The notes beneath the pieces were generated by a model that saw only the letters and a program-made list of their open reading frames with translations, ran no database searches and was not told where the DNA came from. From positions 1-5,334 of the forward strand of contig CAAFXG010000560.1 in assembly GCA_900766925.1 (NCBI GenBank): a stretch of 5,334 bases of DNA. Reading direction: 5' to 3'. Positions 1 to 5,311 of this stretch are shown in pieces (within the stretch, counting starts at the first letter, position 1; each line of letters opens with the position of its first letter). The translations under genes were made by a program, and so were the position numbers. The stretch comes from Lachnospiraceae bacterium. Lineage in GTDB: Bacteria; Bacillota; Clostridia; Lachnospirales; Lachnospiraceae.

Positions 1-10
1 AGATAAATTG

Positions 11-37
11 CCGATAATGATATAATTATTCCGATAA
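11..37 (+). promoter_or_regulatory. Extended -10 promoter with flanking direct repeats, upstream of the Fic gene
   Basis: TGATATAAT at 18-26 is a perfect extended -10 (TGnTATAAT). The matching -35 would fall at or before the window edge and cannot be judged. CCGATAA occurs at 11-17 and again at 31-37, 20 bases apart, one copy on each side of the -10. That is about two helical turns, as expected for an operator pair on one face of the DNA. The operator role is inference; the -10 match is seen directly. Confidence 0.5.
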
Positions 38-57
38 ATGATTTTGTGGAGGTTTGT

Positions 58-657
58 ATGAAGTATATTGGTGTTAATGAAATTGCTGCAAAATGGAATA
101 TATCGGAAAGAAGTGTGAGAAATTATTGCATAAATGGAAGAATACCCGGTGCTATTTTGGATGGAAAAATATGGAAAATACCAGAAGATGCGATTAAGCC
201 ACAGAGTAAGAAACGTACAGAAAAGGTAACAAAGGATTTACTTGTACGCTTAGTGAATGAAAAAGAATCAGGTGTTCCTGGTGGGATATACCACAAGGTA
301 CAGATAGAATTAACATACAATTCGAATCACATGGAAGGAAGACGACTCACACACGATCAAACAAGATATATTTTTGAAACGAATACGATAGGAATACAAA
401 ATGAGACTATCAATGTTGATGATATTGTCGAGACGTTTCAGGAAATAATAGAATTTCATTATGAATTTGAAAGGATTTATCCTTTTCAAGATGGAAATGG
501 TCGTGTCGGAAGATTGATTATGTTCAAAGAATGCTTGCGTAATGGAATTACTCCATTCATCATAGAAGATGATATTAAGGAATTTTATTATCGTGGATTA
601 AAGGAATGGAAAAATGAACAGGGATATCTAATAGAAACCAGTTTAACTGCACAATAA
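58..657 (+). pseudogene. Degenerate Fic-family protein with N-terminal HTH domain (199 aa)
   Basis: Fic enzymes transfer AMP or another phosphate-containing group to target proteins. I chose ATG 58 over the in-frame GTG 46 because GGAGG (48-52) lies 5 bases before it and overlaps the GTG codon. Residues 1-48 look like an excisionase/MerR-type helix-turn-helix. SNHMEG (89-94) matches the [S/T]xxxE[G/N] inhibitory motif of class II Fic proteins. YPFQDGNGRVGR (141-152) matches the HxFx[D/E]GNGRxxR signature except that the catalytic His is Tyr141. The inhibitory Glu is only 48 residues from the signature, against about 125-130 in human FICD (E234, H363) and Shewanella SoFic, so roughly 80 residues of the core, including the target-binding flap, are missing. 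The C-terminus stops at ETSLTAQ, where relatives as I remember them continue about 15-20 residues. The frame stays open, so a non-catalytic DNA-binding product is possible, but a decaying gene is more likely. Confidence 0.75.
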
Positions 658-676
658 AAGGGAGTCTTGAACTTAC

Positions 677-840
677 CAATTAACTCGCCATGCCAACAAC
701 CGAATTCGCAGAATGCTACGCATTCTTGCTCATATCGCTTGTCGCCCTATGTGTCTACACTCGAATATGTCTGCTTGTGAGCAAGCTCCCAGCAGCCAAT
801 TCGGTGTATCTCTGCATGGCTCCGTTATCCTGTTAAATTG
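677..840. other. Structured intergenic element, possibly attC-like or a dispersed repeat
   Basis: This stretch is visibly richer in G+C than its flanks and has nested inverted repeats. GCCATGC (687-693) pairs with GCATGGC (814-820), and ACCGAATT (699-706) with AATTCGGT (798-805). Inside them is a hairpin, AGAATGC (710-716) with GCATTCT (720-726) around a 3-base loop. CTTGCTCA (725-732) can pair with TGAGCAAG (778-785); it shares two bases with that hairpin. At the ends, TAAC (681-684) faces GTTA (824-827), or CAATTAAC (677-684) faces GTTAAATTG (832-840) with one bulge. No convincing coding sequence crosses it. It could be an integron attC-like site, a mobile palindromic repeat or a structured RNA. 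The folding potential is well supported; the identity is open. Confidence 0.6.
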
Positions 841-864
841 TTATTTAAGGAGGGAATGGAGAAA

Positions 865-1062
865 ATGTCTGAAAGAGAAGAAAAATTTGAGATGATGCTT
901 CAAGCTATTCTGGATGAATATAACATTACAGTAAATAAAATGGAAAAGCTTAAAGTAGAGAATAAAACGAAGACTGTTACATATAAACAGTTGATGGCAA
1001 CGAAATTAACACTTCAGAACATTATTTCAAGATATGAAATATATGGACTGCTAAAAAAATAA
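865..1062 (+). CDS. Small helical protein of unknown function (65 aa)
   Basis: I do not assign a function. ATG 865 is preferred: GGAGGG (849-854) sits 10 bases upstream, and a weaker GGAG (858-861) lies closer. The in-frame ATG 856 is only 2 bases from GGAGG, and an in-frame TTG at 838 lies upstream of the ribosome binding site. The protein is mostly helix-forming and charged (10 Lys, 2 Arg, 8 Glu, 1 Asp), with no membrane segment, signal peptide or Cys. A Lys/Thr-rich turn around residues 28-40 (KLKVENKTKTVTY) separates two helices, suggesting a small helical hairpin acting in the cytoplasm. It lies between the structured element and the acetyltransferase gene. It lacks an [S/T]xxxE[G/N] motif, so it does not look like a Fic antitoxin. 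The good ribosome binding site and typical codons support a real gene. It resembles small Clostridia hypothetical proteins I have seen, but that is memory only. Confidence 0.7.
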   Translation: MSEREEKFEMMLQAILDEYNITVNKMEKLKVENKTKTVTYKQLMATKLTLQNIISRYEIYGLLKK

Positions 1063-1095
1063 ATTCCAATTTAACTGCCGATGGAGGTTAAAATA

Positions 1096-1536
1096 ATGAT
1101 TATCAGAAAAATGACAATAGATGATTATGATGAAGTATATTCTTTATGGATGTCCTGTGTTGGAATGGGACTAAATAACCTTGATGATTCAAAAGAAGGG
1201 ATAAAAAAATTTGTTGACAGAAATCCGGATACATGTCTTGTTGCCATAAATGATTCTAAAATTGTAGGAGTTATTATGGTGGGGAATGATGGAAGACGTG
1301 GATACATTTATCACACAGCGGTTCATCCTGAATGTGAAAAACAAGGCATTGCTGGAAAATTGGTTGATAGTGCAATGAATGAATTATCAGTATTAGGAAT
1401 TAACAAGGTGGCACTAGTAGTTTTTGATAGAAATGAAACAGCAAATGCATTTTGGGAGAGCCAGGGATTTACTGTAAGAAATGATTTAGTGTATCGAAAT
1501 AAGGCACTAGCTGAGATTGTAAGAATAGATACCTAA
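1096..1536 (+). CDS. GNAT-family N-acetyltransferase (146 aa)
   Basis: GNAT enzymes move an acetyl group from acetyl-CoA to an amine on a small molecule or protein; the substrate cannot be read here. ATG 1096 is chosen over the in-frame ATG 1081 because GGAGG (1083-1087) lies 8 bases upstream and would otherwise be inside the coding region. The start MIIRKMTIDDYDEVYSLW is typical of the family. Motif A spans about residues 69-96: strand GYIYHTAVHPE, then the acetyl-CoA pyrophosphate loop EKQGIAGKLV, in which Glu81 holds the usual Arg/Gln position. Motif B follows at about 104-130, ending in the common NETANAFWESQGF pattern (113-125). Length is normal for a single-domain GNAT, and the protein looks intact and cytoplasmic. 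It starts 33 bases after the small gene, with no promoter seen between them, so the two may be co-transcribed. Confidence 0.9.
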   Translation: MIIRKMTIDDYDEVYSLWMSCVGMGLNNLDDSKEGIKKFVDRNPDTCLVAINDSKIVGVIMVGNDGRRGYIYHTAVHPECEKQGIAGKLVDSAMNELSVLGINKVALVVFDRNETANAFWESQGFTVRNDLVYRNKALAEIVRIDT

Positions 1537-1605
1537 ATTCCTGTTTTATTAACTTGAGCCACAACGTGCACAAAAAGCCTAAAAACGAAAAATGTGCAAG
1601 ATATG

Positions 1606-1645
1606 CTTACACATAAAATTGATGATTGATATAATGTGCATGAGG
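1606..1645 (+). promoter_or_regulatory. Promoter and ribosome binding site of the membrane-protein gene
   Basis: TGATATAAT (1627-1635) is a perfect extended -10. CTTACA (1606-1611) is a 4/6 match to the -35 with an 18-base spacer. Transcription would begin near 1642, exactly where the ribosome binding site GAGG (1642-1645, 7 bases before ATG 1653) begins, so the leader would be very short. Either the message is nearly leaderless or the working start lies elsewhere. The octamer AAYGTGCA recurs at 1563-1570, 1591-1598 and 1633-1640, the last overlapping the -10, and may be a regulator site. Confidence 0.5.
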
Positions 1646-1652
1646 AACAAAT

Positions 1653-2705
1653 ATGAGTAAACAAAAAGAAGTTCAAATTAAATACGATATGAACTCCATG
1701 AAAATATTAAAGGTAACCGCCATTGTGGCAACAATATTGTTTGCTGTCGCTATTGTTCTCATGAATATTGAAATAGGTGGTACGGAGCTTTTTATGTTGT
1801 TTGCCTTATATATAGGTGGGGGATTAGCTGTTACCTGTTATTTGTCTCTTGGGGCAGGCCATCTATACATGAACCGCTTGAAAAAATACGGATATGCGAT
1901 TCCGGATAATAAAAGTAATTATGATGGAAAAATAGAAAACCTGCCAAGGATAAATAGTACAAAGGAAACTTCGATTTTTAGTGCGCATAGTAAATGGAGT
2001 GCCATAGCCTGTATTTGTATTTTTATTGCCTTTTTAGCTTTAGATGTGCAATACTATTTCCGGTGGAAATTTATGAAGGATGACTGTAAGTCAGTATTTG
2101 TTTTATGCTTTCTGTTTTATCTGATTTGGATAATATTTGCAATTGCACTAAAAAAGCAGAGCAATAGGTACAAGTATCGTGATGATGTGGAGATTGACAC
2201 AACAAGAAAAGAACGCTGGAGCTTAGAACAGATACTGTTTACAATGATTGTCTTATGTCTGTTAAGCTTTTTCACAAATTATACCGCTCATTCCATTACA
2301 AAATATATTTTCAATGCATGGGTTGAACACGATATGGTTCAGGCGGATATAGTTAGCAGAGATATTTTAAGTGCCATTGAGGAATGTCAGGATGAAAATG
2401 GAGCTGTGAAATGTAAGGAAACATATGCCGAGTTGTGTGAGGGAATTGACATTACAACATGGGGAGTACCCAAGGATGAATTGCAGACATTGATTGCAAA
2501 GAATATGAATATAGATGACTTTTCTTTCATGCGGGATGATTTTCGGGTGTCTGATGGAGATGCCCGGATTTTCGTGAAAATTACCGATGAAAAAGTGACC
2601 GTGCGTCTGTTGAATCCGGTCAAAGAATTATCACTATATAGTTTAAAATATAAAGAGATTTATGTGGATTCGGAATATATAACTAACACACAGGAATTGA
2701 GGTGA
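1653..2705 (+). CDS. Five-helix membrane protein of unknown function (350 aa)
   Basis: I do not recognise the family. Hydrophobic stretches suggest membrane helices at about residues 18-38, 46-66, 115-135, 147-166 and 191-210. Loops at 67-114 and 167-190 are rich in Lys/Arg and would be cytoplasmic by the positive-inside rule. This puts the N-terminus inside and the 140-residue C-terminal domain (211-350) outside. That domain is mixed alpha/beta in appearance, acidic, and has three Cys (245, 254, 262) that could form a disulfide. There is no cleavable signal peptide and no enzymatic motif that I can name. The gene has its own promoter-like region and ribosome binding site (GAGG 1642-1645). 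Its stop codon lies inside the ribosome binding region of ribE, 5 bases before the ribE start, so the two are probably co-transcribed and translationally coupled. A riboflavin transporter was considered but is not supported by length or layout. Confidence 0.75.
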   Translation: MSKQKEVQIKYDMNSMKILKVTAIVATILFAVAIVLMNIEIGGTELFMLFALYIGGGLAVTCYLSLGAGHLYMNRLKKYGYAIPDNKSNYDGKIENLPRINSTKETSIFSAHSKWSAIACICIFIAFLALDVQYYFRWKFMKDDCKSVFVLCFLFYLIWIIFAIALKKQSNRYKYRDDVEIDTTRKERWSLEQILFTMIVLCLLSFFTNYTAHSITKYIFNAWVEHDMVQADIVSRDILSAIEECQDENGAVKCKETYAELCEGIDITTWGVPKDELQTLIAKNMNIDDFSFMRDDFRVSDGDARIFVKITDEKVTVRLLNPVKELSLYSLKYKEIYVDSEYITNTQELR

Positions 2706-2710
2706 TATTT

Positions 2711-3382
2711 GTGTTTACAGGAATAATAGAAGAGGTAGGAGAGATTAAGGCAATAAAAAGGGGAACCAAATCCGCTCAGCTTACAATTAAGGGCGATGTG
2801 GTCACAAAAGCTTCAAATATTGGTGATAGTATTGCTGTAAATGGAGTCTGTCTTACGGCAACATCTATTCAGGGTAATATATTTACGGCTGATGTAATGG
2901 CAGAAAGTATGCGAAGAACCTCACTTGGCTCGCTTACACCGGGAAGCAGGGTGAATCTGGAAAGGGCTATGGCTGCAGGCGGAAGGTTCGGCGGGCATAT
3001 AGTTTCCGGTCATATAGACGGAACAGGTGTGATACGCGAATTTGTCAGGGAGGATAATGCGGTCTGGGTTACCATAGATACCGAACCTAAGATATTGAAG
3101 TATATAATTGAAAAGGGTTCCATTGCAATAGATGGAATCAGTCTTACGGTTGCCTACGTTGATGATAGCTGCTTTAAGGTGTCAATAATACCTCATACAG
3201 GATGCTCAACCACATTATTAACCAAGAATCCAAAGGATATCGTTAATCTTGAAAATGATGTTATTGGTAAATATGTTGACAAATTGCTTCATTTCGATGA
3301 CAATGCTTCTGGGCGTGTGGCTGACGATGGAAGACAGTCGGGTATAGATACAACATTTTTAGCTAAACATGGTTTTATATAG
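2711..3382 (+). CDS. ribE: Riboflavin synthase, alpha chain (223 aa)
   Basis: Dismutates two 6,7-dimethyl-8-ribityllumazine molecules to riboflavin plus the pyrimidinedione that RibH reuses; cytoplasmic trimer. GTG 2711 is chosen over GTG 2702 because it gives the hallmark start (M)FTGIIEEVG and sits 8 bases after GAGG (2699-2702). Two lumazine-binding repeats are visible. The first (about 1-97) has NGVCLTA (44-50) and ends in GGRFGGHIVSGHIDGTG, which leads into the second repeat. The second (about 98-195) has DGISLTV (141-147) and IIPHTG (159-164). Length is normal for the family. The gene directly follows the membrane-protein gene, and its end is crossed by the longest possible ribBA reading frame. 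The symbol follows Firmicutes pathway use; in E. coli this enzyme is RibC and in B. subtilis literature it is also called RibB or RibE. Confidence 0.96.
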   Translation: MFTGIIEEVGEIKAIKRGTKSAQLTIKGDVVTKASNIGDSIAVNGVCLTATSIQGNIFTADVMAESMRRTSLGSLTPGSRVNLERAMAAGGRFGGHIVSGHIDGTGVIREFVREDNAVWVTIDTEPKILKYIIEKGSIAIDGISLTVAYVDDSCFKVSIIPHTGCSTTLLTKNPKDIVNLENDVIGKYVDKLLHFDDNASGRVADDGRQSGIDTTFLAKHGFI

Positions 3383-3385
3383 ACG

Positions 3386-3437
3386 AGGAGGAACCATTAT
3401 GAACGAAGTTCATAATTATAGGAGGAAAATATATATG
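3386..3437 (+). promoter_or_regulatory. Two tandem ribosome binding site/start pairs for ribBA
   Basis: AGGAGG (3386-3391) lies 7 bases before ATG 3399. A second AGGAGG (3420-3425) lies 9 bases before ATG 3435, in the same frame. Both look fully functional. Family alignment from memory favours ATG 3435, which begins MAEFNSIEEV as RibBA proteins do; the earlier start adds 12 residues with no family counterpart. The upstream pair may give a minor longer form or help load ribosomes. Confidence 0.7.
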
Positions 3438-4640
3438 GCAGAATTTAATTCTATCGAAGAGGTTGTTGAGGATTTAAGACAGGGAAAATGTGTCGTAATC
3501 CTTGATGATGAAAACAGAGAGAATGAAGGTGACGTAATTTGTGCAGCTTCATTTGCAACAACAGAAAATGTAAACTTTATGGCTAGCTATGCCAAGGGGC
3601 TGATTTGTATGCCGATGGCACCTGAATATACAGACAAGCTGCATTTGCCGCAAATGTGTATTACAAATACGGACAATCATTGTACAGCTTTTTCTGTATC
3701 AGTTGACCATGTAAGTACAACCACAGGAATTTCAGCATACGAGAGAGGTATTACAGCAAGAAAGTTTGTGGAGGAAGGTGCAAAGCCTGAGGATTTCAGG
3801 AGACCGGGGCATATGTTTCCTTTGGAGGCAAGACCGGGTGGAGTGATAGAGCGTCAGGGACACACCGAGGCAACCGTTGATTTGGTTAGATTGGCCGGAC
3901 TTCCTCCGGTTGGTCTGTGCTGTGAAATAATGAAGGAAGACGGCAATATGGCAAGACTTGATGATCTTGTTGAATTCGCTGAGAAACACGGACTTAAGAT
4001 TTCCACAATCGAAAAGCTAATTCAGTATCGTAAGGAGCATGAGGTTTTCGTTGAGTGCGTTGCTAAGGCCAAGATGCCAACAAGATATGGCGAATTTACC
4101 ATTCATGGCTATATTAACAAGCTTAACGGTGAACACCATGTTGCCCTTGTAAAGGGTGATATTACAGATGGCGAGCCTGTGCTTTGCCGTGTACATTCGG
4201 AGTGCCTTACGGGTGATGCATTAGGTTCTGCAAGATGTGACTGTGGACAACAGTACGACGCTGCAATGAAGATGATTGCAAAGGAAGGCAGAGGAGTACT
4301 TCTTTATATGCGTCAGGAGGGAAGAGGAATAGGGCTTATAAATAAAATCCGCGCCTATCAGCTTCAGGACCAGGGCCTTGACACTGTGGAGGCAAATCTT
4401 AAGCTTGGTTTCCCTGAGGATGCAAGGGATTATACAATAGGTACACAAATCCTGGTTGACCTCGGAATAAAGAAGCTTAGACTTCTTACCAATAATCCGC
4501 TTAAGGTATATGGTATTGCAGGATACAATCTGGAGATTGTAGAGAGAGTTCCTATTCAGATGGAACCCGGCAAATATGACATGTTTTATCTGAAAACCAA
4601 GAAAGAAAAAATGGGACATATTTTAGATAATGTGGATTAG
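3435..4640 (+). CDS. ribBA: Bifunctional DHBP synthase / GTP cyclohydrolase II (401 aa)
   Basis: Supplies both precursors of riboflavin: the N-terminal half turns ribulose 5-phosphate into 3,4-dihydroxy-2-butanone 4-phosphate plus formate, and the C-terminal half opens GTP to the diaminopyrimidinone with release of formate and pyrophosphate. DHBP synthase (about 1-200) shows the acidic metal/substrate loop DDENRENEGD (24-33), RPGHMFPL (123-130) and the GGV..RQGHTEATVDL block (135-150). GTP cyclohydrolase II (about 206-395) shows RVHSECLTGDALGSARCDCG (252-271). The zinc ligands are Cys257, Cys268 and Cys270, spaced as in E. coli RibA (54, 65, 67). It also has RQEGRGIGL (293-301) and LLTNNPLKV (350-358). 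All key residues I know are present, and 401 residues matches the B. subtilis enzyme (about 398). Start choice is discussed under the tandem ribosome binding sites; ATG 3399 would give 413 residues. Confidence 0.97.
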   Translation: MAEFNSIEEVVEDLRQGKCVVILDDENRENEGDVICAASFATTENVNFMASYAKGLICMPMAPEYTDKLHLPQMCITNTDNHCTAFSVSVDHVSTTTGISAYERGITARKFVEEGAKPEDFRRPGHMFPLEARPGGVIERQGHTEATVDLVRLAGLPPVGLCCEIMKEDGNMARLDDLVEFAEKHGLKISTIEKLIQYRKEHEVFVECVAKAKMPTRYGEFTIHGYINKLNGEHHVALVKGDITDGEPVLCRVHSECLTGDALGSARCDCGQQYDAAMKMIAKEGRGVLLYMRQEGRGIGLINKIRAYQLQDQGLDTVEANLKLGFPEDARDYTIGTQILVDLGIKKLRLLTNNPLKVYGIAGYNLEIVERVPIQMEPGKYDMFYLKTKKEKMGHILDNVD

Positions 4641-4679
4641 GTGGTATATCAAGTAAGTTGTCAGGATAAAATCTGTTCT

Positions 4680-4722
4680 TTGCAAAATATAAATTAAAAA
4701 TATTAAAATAATATTCAGGAGG
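4680..4722 (+). promoter_or_regulatory. AT-rich ribBA-ribH gap with ribH ribosome binding site and a possible weak promoter
   Basis: The 90-base gap (4641-4730) is very AT-rich. AGGAGG (4717-4722) lies 8 bases before the ribH ATG. TTGCAA (4680-4685), an 18-base spacer and TAAAAT (4704-4709, 5/6 to TATAAT) could form a secondary promoter, but such matches are easily found by chance in AT-rich DNA. AATATT (4699-4704) and AATATT (4710-4715) form only a weak A/T stem. No terminator is seen, so read-through from ribBA is expected. Confidence 0.3.
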
Positions 4723-4730
4723 ATAATAAA

Positions 4731-5192
4731 ATGAAAACTTTAGAAGGAAAGATGGTAGCAGAAAATATTAAGATTGGAATCGTTGCTGCCAGATTTAACG
4801 AGTTTATTGTGTCTAAGCTTATCGGTGGTGCAAAGGATGGGCTCCTTCGTCATGATGTTAAGGAAGAGGATATAACACTTGCATGGGTTCCCGGTGCATT
4901 TGAAATTCCGGTAGTTGCAAAAAAGATGGCTAAGTCCGGAAAATACGATGCGGTAATATGTCTTGGCGCTGTAATACGTGGAGCAACAAGTCATTATGAT
5001 TACGTATGTAACGAGGTTTCCAAGGGAATAGCACAGGTATCACTTGAAACTGAGATACCGGTTATGTTTGGTGTTGTAACTACAGAAAATATCGAGCAGG
5101 CCATTGAGCGCGCAGGCACAAAGGCAGGCAACAAGGGATATGATTGTGCTCTTGGCGCAATCGAGATGATTAATCTTATGAAGCAGATATAA
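4731..5192 (+). CDS. ribH: 6,7-dimethyl-8-ribityllumazine synthase (153 aa)
   Basis: Condenses 5-amino-6-ribitylaminouracil with the DHBP made by RibBA to give lumazine, the substrate of RibE. Family members assemble as pentamers or 60-subunit icosahedral shells; which form is used cannot be read here. Visible hallmarks are the N-terminal IGIVAARFNEFI (15-26) with the RFN ring-contacting triad, the substrate loop VPGAFEIP (53-60), and GAVIRGATSHYDYV (79-92). The last includes His88, the catalytic base position known from B. subtilis and E. coli enzymes. GVVTTENIEQAIERAG (114-129) and KAGNKG (131-136) complete the phosphate-binding and C-terminal regions. Length is normal. ATG 4731 has a strong AGGAGG 8 bases upstream. 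It is the last rib gene in view and lies 90 bases after ribBA, a looser spacing than the rest of the operon. Confidence 0.97.
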   Translation: MKTLEGKMVAENIKIGIVAARFNEFIVSKLIGGAKDGLLRHDVKEEDITLAWVPGAFEIPVVAKKMAKSGKYDAVICLGAVIRGATSHYDYVCNEVSKGIAQVSLETEIPVMFGVVTTENIEQAIERAGTKAGNKGYDCALGAIEMINLMKQI

Positions 5193-5201
5193 TTTGTAGA
5201 T

Positions 5202-5311
5202 TGACCTGCGTATCGCGTATCCGGCTAATAGAATTTATAGGTCATTAGCAGACATGCTCTCGCTTGGTTGTCCACGTAGCGGATACTAAACTCGCATAAA
5301 AAACATGCTCG
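5202..5311. other. Second structured intergenic element downstream of ribH
   Basis: GTATCCG (5217-5223) pairs with CGGATAC (5280-5286) and encloses two hairpins. The first is GCTAAT (5224-5229) with ATTAGC (5244-5249). The second is CGCTTGG (5261-5267) with CCA (5272-5274) plus AGCG (5278-5281) across a 3-base bulge, closed by a TTGT loop. TGACCT (5202-5207) can pair with AGGTCA (5239-5244), which conflicts with the first hairpin or makes a pseudoknot. GCGTATC is tandemly duplicated (5208-5221), and ACATGCTC occurs at 5252-5259 and 5303-5310. No U-tract follows, so it is not a standard terminator. The region from 5193 to the window end holds no gene that I can see. The right boundary is uncertain. 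Confidence 0.5.

Noticed and set aside
713..895. 60-codon plus-strand reading frame across the structured element
   Set aside because: It overlaps the inverted repeats and the start of the 865-1062 gene in another frame. It has no ribosome binding site at its start and a composition unlike a protein.
865..1062. Fic toxin with the small protein as its antitoxin
   Set aside because: The small protein lacks [S/T]xxxE[G/N], while the Fic protein carries its own such motif (class II) and has lost its catalytic His. The small gene is also downstream, separated by the structured element.
1537..1652. FMN riboswitch upstream of the rib genes
   Set aside because: The conserved G-rich RFN blocks are not present here, in the ribBA-ribH gap or before ribE.
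2610..2642. Internal promoter for ribE (TTGAAT then TATATA/TATAGT)
   Set aside because: It lies inside the membrane-protein coding sequence, and the spacer is 19-21 bases. The match is no better than expected by chance in AT-rich DNA.
1653..2705. Membrane protein as a riboflavin transporter (RibU-like)
   Set aside because: RibU proteins are about 200 residues with no large outside domain. This one is 350 residues with a 140-residue C-terminal domain, and I see no RibU motifs. Operon position alone is not enough.
4221..4619. 132-codon minus-strand reading frame inside ribBA
   Set aside because: It is the antisense shadow of the GTP cyclohydrolase II domain, which is fully conserved on the plus strand. 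The shadow has no ribosome binding site or recognisable domain.
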